Positions 1 through 5,067 of a DNA stretch of 5,690 nucleotides are shown piece after piece. Location: the NCBI GenBank assembly GCA_027294925.1, contig JAPULM010000074.1:1-5690 (forward strand), given 5' to 3'. Within the stretch, counting starts at the first letter, position 1; the number at the start of each line of letters is the position of its first letter. Both the position numbers and the translations under genes were made by a program. Source of the DNA: a bacterium (GTDB taxonomy: Bacteria > Tectomicrobia > Entotheonellia > Entotheonellales > Entotheonellaceae). Under the pieces are notes generated by a model. The model saw nothing but the letters and a program-made list of their open reading frames with translations. It ran no database searches and was not told where the DNA came from.

Positions 1-141
1 CCTACAAGACGGCCTGGCTGGGTCGGGCCGCACTTTGCCATCGACCATGCGAAGGCTGAGGCCGAGGCCCGCTTCGACGGCATCACCGTGCTCAGGACCA
101 ACACCAGGCTCGGGCCCTTGCAAGCGATGCTACGCTATCGC
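1..141 (+). pseudogene. Transposase C-terminal-half fragment, IS1634-like (IS4 superfamily)
   Basis: Frame 1 of the plus strand is open from the window edge to a stop at 184-186. It reads FAIDHAKAEAEARFDG, then ITVLRTNTRLGPLQ, then AMLRYRR. This matches, from memory of the family, the stretch of IS1634-type DDE transposases in which 'aRfDGl.vLRTNT.L...e.aLRYr.LW.VE..FR' leads to the catalytic glutamate. Similarity stops after LRYRR at about base 141. The following residues (LMLRRLTRYCYPS, then stop) do not continue the family, so the catalytic Glu region and the C-terminus are missing. The N-terminus lies outside the window. Bases 142-206, between this fragment and the IS5 remnant, could not be assigned. 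The piece is a non-functional relic; the family assignment is moderately sure and the exact subgroup is not. Confidence 0.6.
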
Positions 142-206
142 AGGCTTATGCTCAGAAGGCTCACCCGATATTGTTATCCCTCATGAACTTTCCGGACGGA
201 CTCTAG

Positions 207-345
207 CGCCCACTCGGCATCGCTCAAATCGCTCGGATAGCGAGCGCCCTTGCGCTCGTAGAGACCCCGGTTCTCGCGCGTCCACATCGGCCACCTCCTG
301 CTTCGCGAATCGGTGGCCATAACAGAATCACAAACGATTCCAACG
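207..345 (-). pseudogene. IS5-family transposase, N-terminal remnant with its own ribosome binding site
   Basis: Reading leftward, an ATG at 287-285 opens MWTRENRGLYERKG, followed by RYPSDLSDAEWAL. This is the characteristic start of the IS5-family (IS1031/IS903-like) transposases that contain the 'YPSDLtDeEWa.i.PLiP' motif. A strong Shine-Dalgarno AGGAGG sits six bases before the ATG. The similarity breaks right after EWAL (about base 207), where 'i.pliPp' should follow. The frame then runs through ESVRKVHEG to a stop at 174-176. Only about 27 family residues remain, and none of the DDE catalytic core. The 5' border is placed near 340-345, where GAATCG...GATTC-like sequence interrupts the group II intron reading frame. 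That sequence could be the element's terminal inverted repeat, but with the other end missing this cannot be confirmed. Confidence 0.65.
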
Positions 346-517
346 AATAGGCCTGCCACGTCACGCCATCGATCCCGGGGGCGGAGTCCCGCTTGAGGGC
401 GAAATAGCTCCGACCCAAGAGATCCATGGTCACGTGATGCTCTAATAAGCGCCGCCGACCCCGCCATGCCGCCTTCCGCTCGCTTCTCGGAGGCGGGTTA
501 CGCGCCAAACCGATCAC
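346..517 (-). pseudogene. Group II intron reverse transcriptase (LtrA-like), N-terminal remnant
   Basis: Leftward from about 517 the frame reads a basic stretch, then RRLLEHHVTMDLLGRSYF and ALKRDSAPGIDGVTWQAY. This is the conserved N-terminal entry to bacterial group II intron-encoded proteins, usually 'ltaLlHHvt.dlLr.ay..LKrdaapGvDGvTW..Y', just before the fingers of the reverse transcriptase domain. Immediately after QAY (about base 346) the frame enters the start of the IS5 remnant, which points to IS insertion into the intron ORF. The YADD active site, maturase domain and HNH domain are all absent. No intron domain V hairpin was recognised nearby, so the ribozyme is also incomplete here. 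The piece abuts the kinase stop codon at 518, so its upstream half has been lost too. Confidence 0.7.
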
Positions 518-1603
518 CTACAAGATGTTGATCTCACCGGAAACAGCGGGATAAGCCTCTTCCAGTGATAGCAGCCCAGATTGCCCTTTTGATAATGCAG
601 CGTAAAGCCGGTCCAGATATCGCCGCCGCAACGGGCCTCCAACCCTTTCAGTCAGTGGCCGTCTATTCGCACCGCCAAAAGTATATCGTACCTTTAATAC
701 ATAAAGCAATTTTTCCAATTCAACTGCCGGTAAGATGCGAGATGGATTAGCTAAGTATCCGGCCAGAAAAACCTGTGCAAGCATGGAAAGGTCGTTCAAG
801 CTAACGAGTGGCGCGAATTTGACCTGACCTTCCAAGTTTGTGAGGAAATGAATGACCTCGTACCATCTATTAACCGGCGGCAGCTGCATAGCATCTAAGT
901 CGATAAGCGTCGTATTACCGTCTGGCCGGCAGATGATGTTTCTCATTGACCAGTCATTGTGGCAATGGATGGAGGGAAGCGGCGAAGTTAGATCCATGCC
1001 CTCGCTTGTCGTAGCGAGGTGCCGCAATATGCTATTCTTTGCTGCCTCATCCAAAACACTGCATGAATGGACGTGGCGCCGGGCGCTGGCGAAGGCGTTA
1101 TCTAACGTGCACCCTGGCAACAGTGGCGACATGTCGTGAAAAGCTCTCATGCGGTAGCCGAGTTCCCTGAACGTAGAGACCAAGGTACGCGACCGTCGTG
1201 TGCCGAGAGCGCGCGCCAACAAGACCCGTAAAGGAATGCCAGTCACATATTCCATCGCAATAAAATCGTGTTGGTGCGCCGGTGCCTCATATAGGAAGTA
1301 GGGGCGTGGAATAAAGCCCTTGGAATGACTCATCCCTTCATACGCATACTGATGTAGTTCGAAAGCACGTTTGAGACTGGGGCGAAACTTAAGCCAGATG
1401 TACTTGCAATCAGCACCTTGTGGTGTGGAGTAATAAAGCTTCAGGAGATGATGGTATCTTTTGTCGTTAAGATGAAGACGTTGGCTGATCCGGATTTCCC
1501 GAACCTCTGCTTTTTGCCCCGTGCCGTCCAAGAGCACGTCCAGATATTCACTGACTAGCGCTCGCATAAGATCAGCGTCGATGTTATTTATTGGCGGCGA
1601 CAT
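518..1603 (-). CDS. Kinase of the aminoglycoside phosphotransferase / choline kinase (APH) fold
   Basis: This 361-residue protein belongs to the protein-kinase-like APH superfamily, which transfers the ATP gamma-phosphate to a small molecule or sugar hydroxyl. The diagnostic catalytic loop is HNDWSMRN at residues 215-222 (Asp217 as base, Asn222 as metal ligand). It is followed by the metal-binding IDLDAM at 234-239, an Asp-Leu-Asp variant of the usual DFD/DxD. WLKFRP (70-75) supplies the likely ATP-binding Lys72, and MEYVTG (117-122) looks like the hinge. No signal peptide or membrane segment is seen, so it should be cytoplasmic. Its ATG (1603-1601) lies inside the end of the methyltransferase gene, with only a weak upstream Shine-Dalgarno, which suggests translational coupling. 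Its stop directly abuts the group II intron remnant, so the last residues could be junction-derived. The substrate is unknown; phosphorylation of a sugar or glycan-lipid intermediate is inferred from context. Antibiotic resistance is less likely given the neighbours. Confidence 0.8.
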   Translation of the reverse strand: MSPPINNIDADLMRALVSEYLDVLLDGTGQKAEVREIRISQRLHLNDKRYHHLLKLYYSTPQGADCKYIWLKFRPSLKRAFELHQYAYEGMSHSKGFIPRPYFLYEAPAHQHDFIAMEYVTGIPLRVLLARALGTRRSRTLVSTFRELGYRMRAFHDMSPLLPGCTLDNAFASARRHVHSCSVLDEAAKNSILRHLATTSEGMDLTSPLPSIHCHNDWSMRNIICRPDGNTTLIDLDAMQLPPVNRWYEVIHFLTNLEGQVKFAPLVSLNDLSMLAQVFLAGYLANPSRILPAVELEKLLYVLKVRYTFGGANRRPLTERVGGPLRRRYLDRLYAALSKGQSGLLSLEEAYPAVSGEINIL

Positions 1604-2294
1604 AGGCTAAACCCGCAAAATGTCCAAGGGGGGTATGGGCTAAGCCACGATCAATAGAACAGATGACTGACTGGTGGTTGAAACGTTTGATTTGCCTCGG
1701 GATAAAGCCAAAACCGCCATATTGAAGATTCTTAAAACCTACTTCGCGCATTATTCTCCCAACCCCACGGATAGGGTATAGGAGCCCACGTTCGTATGTA
1801 AGCCATCGATACGGACACAAACTATTCGGAAGAATTATGAGTGCCTTGCCACCCGGCTTTAAGCAGTCGTATAGCTTCGTAACTACTGTCTGTTTATCCT
1901 GAATATAGTGAATTACGCGAGAACTGTATAGAGCGTCATAATAATTTCTCGGGATTTCGATCTCTAAGAGATCCCCTTCGATAATGTTGGTGCCTGCTGA
2001 CAGGTTTTCTCTGTCCAGGAGCCGCCTAGCGGTAGCTGCCAGTTCGGCAACGAGTTCGTAACCGTCAATTTCTATATCAGGATGGAAATACTTTACCGCG
2101 TGGACAAGTCGCCCCCATCCGCAGCCAGCTTCCATAATTCTCATACCGGATCGCAGGTTTAGCTTCTCCCCAATCTGATTTGCGGATACTTTCCAGGTAT
2201 GGTCAAACAAGTGGGTGGCAATTTTGAGATCGAGTCCCCCATCTTGAGCTCGTTTTTCTGTTTTACACACCCACTTCTCAGCCTGTATCTCCAT
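1584..2294 (-). CDS. Class I SAM-dependent methyltransferase
   Basis: This 236-residue Rossmann-fold methyltransferase would transfer a methyl group from S-adenosylmethionine. Motif I is IMEAGCGWGRL at residues 53-63 (E-x-G-C-G-x-G). The acidic residue after strand 2 that binds the ribose hydroxyls is Glu80 in DGYE, and EGD at 106-108 matches the adenine-contacting motif. YYDALYSSRVIHY (118-130) is strand 4, and LKPGGKALIILPN (145-157) is the typical post-motif 'LkPGG' hairpin. The N-terminus (about 1-45) is helical and lacks a signal peptide. The C-terminal region after 160 is aromatic-rich and probably shapes the acceptor pocket. The ATG at 2294-2292 has a purine-rich AGAAGAAG eight bases upstream. 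The last 20 bases overlap the kinase start, so the two genes probably form one operon. The G+C content is visibly lower than in the flanking IS remnants. O-methylation of a polysaccharide sugar is a contextual guess; the substrate cannot be read from sequence. Confidence 0.85.
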   Translation of the reverse strand: MEIQAEKWVCKTEKRAQDGGLDLKIATHLFDHTWKVSANQIGEKLNLRSGMRIMEAGCGWGRLVHAVKYFHPDIEIDGYELVAELAATARRLLDRENLSAGTNIIEGDLLEIEIPRNYYDALYSSRVIHYIQDKQTVVTKLYDCLKPGGKALIILPNSLCPYRWLTYERGLLYPIRGVGRIMREVGFKNLQYGGFGFIPRQIKRFNHQSVICSIDRGLAHTPLGHFAGLAYVAANK

Positions 2295-2356
2295 TTCGAA
2301 TGCTTCTTCTAGTGCACTGACTCAGACGGAAGGTTCAGTTTAGTGATATTAATTAA

Positions 2357-2857
2357 CCAAGATTTCCCGGATGACCACTCGCGGTCGCCATTAGCGTAGC
2401 AAAAATGGCGGTCGAAGGCGAATCCGGTCCTGATCCGGCAGTCTGCATAGCGATCTCCCCTCTGCGTCGAGCCGATTTGGCGATCAAAAGCCCGGCTAGC
2501 GACCGTTTCGCGCTGTGAGAGCGTACCCCGGCGCGCGCCGCACACACCTGTCCTGTTGAGCAATCTGGATGCTTCTAGATCAAGGTTCGTCATGGCGGCA
2601 AAGAGGCCGGCCGTAGCCCGTCAATGAGGCGCAGGGTCTCAGCGAACAGGGTCCTTGGGATGGCGACCTCCGCCAACTGGAACGTGACGTAGCGGCTGTG
2701 CTTTACCACCCTGGCGCTGATCTTGATAAATTTCTCGCGCAGCGTGGTCAATGACCAATGTTCGACCTCATCGGGCAAGGCCAGCGTCCGCTGGAAGTTG
2801 CCCAGGTTGTATGCCAGGGCGTGCAGATGAAGCCGCACCTCGTTGTTCCGGAAGGCT
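2357..2857 (-). mobile_element. IS1380-family element, 3'-end remnant
   Basis: This is the right-hand end of an insertion sequence, read leftward. Bases 2857-2590 encode the C-terminal ~88 residues of an IS1380-type transposase: VRLHLHALAYNLGNFQRTLA, then EHWSLTTLREKFIKI, then RYVTFQLAEVAIPR and LIDGLRPASLPP. Bases 2589-2357 are the non-coding tail expected between the transposase stop and the terminal repeat. A border is proposed at about 2357, where the inward-reading sequence starts CCAAGATTTCCCGG. This is from pattern memory and is not confirmed, because the partner terminal repeat is absent. All of the transposase upstream of this tail, including the catalytic residues, is missing and is replaced by rfbB sequence. 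The remnant cannot transpose by itself. It separates the methyltransferase-kinase pair from the rest of the cluster. Confidence 0.75.
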
Positions 2858-3510
2858 CCCTTGCCATAGATTGGGATGTTTTCGCCCGAAATCGCCGCGT
2901 GGATGATCACTGGGATAAGCTTTTCGGGAAACTGATAAGGACCATAGTTATTCGAACAGTTTGTTATCAAGATGGGGATATCGTAGGTTGCGTGCCAGGC
3001 TCTAACCAAGTGATCCGCTGAGGCCTTGCTGGCAGAGTAGGGGGAATTCGGCCGATAGGGTGAATCCTCTGTGAAAAGCCCGGCCGGGCCGAGGCTGCCA
3101 TAGACCTCGTCAGTCGAGACGTGGAGAAAACGAAATTGCTTGCTGGTCTTTTGATCGAGCGTCGACCAATGGTTGCGCGCAGCTTCGAGGAGGTTGACAG
3201 TTCCGTTGACGTTAGTCTCAACAAAGTCCTTGGGGTCGTCAATTGAACGGTCAACATGGGACTCGGCTGCTAAATGCATAACTGCATCAGGCTGGTATTT
3301 CTCGAAAAGACTTCGAACCTTTGGCGCATCGCATATATCAACCTTCTCAAAATGATACCGCTTATCGTCTGCAACCACTTCCAGCGACTCTAGGTCACCG
3401 GCGTAAGACAATTTATCGACGTTGACAACAGAGACATTATCAGCTTGCAAAAGACGCTTGATGAGCGTGGAGCCAATGAAGCCGGCGCCGCCTGTCACAA
3501 GCACTTGCAT
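2590..3510 (-). pseudogene. rfbB: dTDP-glucose 4,6-dehydratase N-terminal two-thirds fused in frame to a transposase tail
   Basis: Residues 1-218 are a well-conserved RfbB/RmlB, the NAD-dependent enzyme that makes dTDP-4-keto-6-deoxyglucose, precursor of rhamnose and other deoxysugars. Visible motifs are TGGAGFIG at 6-13 (NAD-binding GxxGxxG), LAAESHVDRS at 80-89, the catalytic Thr133-Asp134-Glu135 in STDEVYG, YSASK at 158-162 (Tyr158, Lys162) and NNYGPYQFPEKLIP at 187-200. After IPIYGKG (212-218), where 'vRDWlyVeDH' should follow, the frame continues without a stop into an IS1380 transposase C-terminus (219-306). About 130 residues of the usual ~350 are lost, including much of the nucleotide-sugar-binding C-terminal part, so activity is unlikely. 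ATG at 3510-3508 is preferred over the adjacent GTG at 3513: it has AAGGGG (3522-3517) six bases upstream, and MQVLVTGGAG is the family start. The intact N-terminal frame suggests the fusion is recent. Confidence 0.9.
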
Positions 3511-3685
3511 CACGAACCCCTTCTTCTATTCGTTTGGCAGGCCCAAGAAAATGCCAGGCATCCAGCATAAGTTGATAGAACGAGAGGATAACTTAAGCGC
3601 ATGATTCGTACCAACGGATATCCACCGTCGTTAATCGAATCCGCGGCTAGAAAATGCTCGGTACTCGCGGTATTTACAAACACGG

Positions 3686-3772
3686 GTTCTCGGTCTTACA
3701 ACGGTATTTCCTCACGGCCAACTCGCGTCTCCAGATTTTACCAAGATTGTGTGTTCATGTGGGGAAAGCATG
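3686..3772 (+). pseudogene. Inverted, decayed fragment of a second sulfotransferase gene
   Basis: On the plus strand, frame starting 3722, bases 3720-3772 encode LASPDFTKIVCSCGESM. This is nearly the same peptide as LASQNFTKIVCSCGENM (residues 45-61) in the neighbouring sulfotransferase, which lies on the opposite strand. At DNA level 3720-3772 matches the complement of 4536-4588 at 45 of 53 positions, with five of the eight differences at synonymous third positions. That pattern shows it evolved as coding sequence. Weaker similarity (VLGLTTVF against MVGLGEVI) extends back to about 3686 with a gap. An in-frame stop at 3632-3634 and loss of everything past Met mark it as a relic. It ends two bases before the stop codon of the intact gene. 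The rest of 3511-3685 holds the rfbB ribosome binding site and nothing else I recognise. Confidence 0.75.
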
Positions 3773-3773
3773 A

Positions 3774-4718
3774 TTACAAGGACTTCTCGACCTTCTCTTT
3801 GAAACGCTTATCCTTTACAGATACTCGCTCGACCTCGTGAAGCTTGAACACTAGATCTTCACTTCTCTGAACTCCGAAGAGCACGAAATCCGTCTGAGAC
3901 ACCCCAAACGCCCGACTCTTACCTTTTATAATGTTCCCATAAACGTTTTTCCTGTTCCATACCATGAGTGGAAATAACAACGATCCAAGAGCGCTCAGTT
4001 TGGTCGATGTCAGCCACCTGGCGTCATAGAAAAAGCGCCGCATGAGCTCCTTGTCTCCCCTTGCCCGGTTCCCCCGAATAACGTGGCTGCTTGTCCGACC
4101 CGGCTCCAGCATCTGCCTATCGAACGCCAGCCCTACGAAAGCGCAAATTTTCTCAAGCAGAAACTCGGGATAAAGCGCGACTTCTTCATAACCAACAGTC
4201 ATGAAGTTAAACTTGTTCCGCTTCAAAAACCTTTTTATCCGGACGTTGCGAACAATCCACTGATATGCGAACCTGGTCATGCTCAGGTTCGTTCGGGTAT
4301 GTCGGGAATAAATCCAGCTTCGCAGGTCCCGCACTAGGAAAACAACGTACAGCTCGGAACTGTCATTCAAATAATTTAGATATCCCGCGCGCTTTTGTGA
4401 GGAATCCACCAAGACTACGTCGTCTCCATATTTTTCAAAAAAATATTTTAGCAACAATTCATACTTTCTGTTTATATCCATGGCGGGTACTCGCAGCAGG
4501 CCCTCTTTCGCGCCGGACCAGAAGTCGCAGCCCTCCATGTTTTCTCCACAGGAACACACAATTTTGGTGAAATTTTGAGATGCGAGTTCGCAGGGGGGCG
4601 CTTGAACAATTTTGATCACCTCGCCAAGGCCCACCATCTTCGGATGGCACCCCAAAGCCATATCCAATACCGTCGAACCGCTGTGCCCAAGCCCGGCGAT
4701 ATATAAGACTTTTCCCAT
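3774..4718 (-). CDS. PAPS-dependent sulfotransferase family protein
   Basis: This 314-residue cytosolic-type sulfotransferase would move sulfate from 3'-phosphoadenosine-5'-phosphosulfate to a hydroxyl or amine. The 5'-phosphosulfate loop is AGLGHSGSTVLDMAL at residues 8-22, with GHSGST as the P-loop-like core. VVFLVRDLRSWIYSR (125-139) is the 3'-phosphate-binding segment, with Arg130 and Ser134/Ser138 as likely contacts. SHVIRGNRAR (211-220) resembles the late 'H...GN..R' motif of bacterial Sulfotransfer_3-like proteins. GLGEV (30-34) and the C-x-C-G at 55-58 are also typical of that bacterial group. The frame extends upstream to 4781, but ATG 4718 is chosen: it has GGAG nine bases upstream, the family begins right at this strand-P-loop, and the longer version would run through the probable promoter. 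The stop at 3774-3776 lies next to the inverted paralogue fragment, so the extreme C-terminus may be altered. The target glycan is unknown. Confidence 0.85.
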   Translation of the reverse strand: MGKVLYIAGLGHSGSTVLDMALGCHPKMVGLGEVIKIVQAPPCELASQNFTKIVCSCGENMEGCDFWSGAKEGLLRVPAMDINRKYELLLKYFFEKYGDDVVLVDSSQKRAGYLNYLNDSSELYVVFLVRDLRSWIYSRHTRTNLSMTRFAYQWIVRNVRIKRFLKRNKFNFMTVGYEEVALYPEFLLEKICAFVGLAFDRQMLEPGRTSSHVIRGNRARGDKELMRRFFYDARWLTSTKLSALGSLLFPLMVWNRKNVYGNIIKGKSRAFGVSQTDFVLFGVQRSEDLVFKLHEVERVSVKDKRFKEKVEKSL

Positions 4719-4726
4719 TTGTAAAA

Positions 4727-4732
4727 TCTCCG
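4727..4732 (-). promoter_or_regulatory. Ribosome binding site that sets the sulfotransferase start
   Basis: CGGAGA on the minus strand places GGAG (4731-4728) nine bases before the ATG at 4718. No comparable site precedes the upstream in-frame ATG at 4781, so the shorter protein is preferred. Confidence 0.6.
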
Positions 4733-4747
4733 AAAAAATGACGCCCC

Positions 4748-4776
4748 TATATAGGCACCCGTCCTCGTATTGTCCC
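4748..4776 (-). promoter_or_regulatory. Probable sigma-70-type promoter of the sulfotransferase gene
   Basis: On the minus strand GGGACA (4776-4771, four of six against TTGACA) is separated by exactly 17 bases from TATATA (4753-4748, four of six against TATAAT). Transcription would begin near 4741, giving a leader of about 23 bases that carries the GGAG site. The -10 lies in the 10-bp palindrome CCTATATAGG. This is a consensus match by eye; no second equally good pair was found upstream of this gene. Confidence 0.4.
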
Positions 4777-5034
4777 TTCATTTGTATTCGGTCCGTTCAA
4801 ACCGAGTAAACCTGGTTGCAACGCATCGGCCCGCTACTCGGACTGTACAGCCCCACAACGGATAACTCCCAATCAAAACGGGTGACTTCCACATCCAAGC
4901 ACAAAGCCTTAAATTGATCTACATCGCGTGTACACGCGTAATGGAGCCGAAGCGTTTCATCAAGAAGTATCTGATCAAGAAACCAAAGTTTAAGCTGAGA
5001 TCGCCGTCTTTACCAATATCGCATATCGCTCCCC
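4777..5034. other. Non-coding spacer upstream of the sulfotransferase promoter
   Basis: No reading frame here looks like a protein, and no RNA gene was recognised. The one distinctive element is a perfect 14-bp palindrome (CGCGTGTACACGCG, 4925-4938), about 150 bases upstream of the probable -35. Together with the leader it makes an unusually long gap for a tightly packed polysaccharide cluster. It may be a regulatory region or a scar of another rearrangement. Confidence 0.5.
4925..4938. repeat. Perfect 14-bp palindrome
   Basis: CGCGTGTACACGCG equals its own reverse complement over all 14 positions, and the symmetry does not extend further (T on both sides). It lies in the non-coding gap between the SGNH gene and the sulfotransferase. 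A dimeric regulator binding site is possible; no known operator consensus was matched. Confidence 0.5.
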
Positions 5035-5067
5035 GCGGCTGAGCCGCTCGAGAGTCCGCTTGTGCGG
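5035..5067 (-). terminator. Two short GC hairpins directly after the SGNH gene
   Basis: Reading leftward, CCGC-ACAA-GCGG (5067-5056) starts on the base after the TGA stop. It is followed eight bases later by GCGGC-TCA-GCCGC (5047-5035). The stems are only 4 and 5 bp, and no T-rich run follows, so a classical intrinsic terminator is not satisfied. They could be a weak terminator, a 3' mRNA stabiliser or chance in GC-rich DNA. Confidence 0.25.

Noticed and set aside
852..1139. 95-residue plus-strand ORF
   Set aside because: It is antisense to the catalytic part of the kinase; the kinase frame carries the conserved motifs.
2340..2360. TAATAT as a -10 for the methyltransferase gene
   Set aside because: No acceptable -35 lies 16-18 bases upstream, so the match is probably due to AT-rich sequence alone.
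2309..2593. 94-residue minus-strand ORF whose ATG overlaps the rfbB-transposase stop
   Set aside because: It lies almost wholly in the non-coding tail of the IS1380 remnant, crosses the proposed IS end, has an unstructured Arg/Ser-rich composition and resembles no family.
4459..4650. 63-residue ORF (minus) resembling the ORF at 3601-3840 (plus), with CVFLWRKH against CVFMWGKH
   Set aside because: Both are off-frame readings of the two sulfotransferase copies; the similarity is explained by the paralogous coding frame.
4719..4781. N-terminal extension of the sulfotransferase to the ATG at 4781
   Set aside because: It would add 21 residues before the P-loop strand and run through the probable -10; the ATG at 4718 has the better ribosome binding site.
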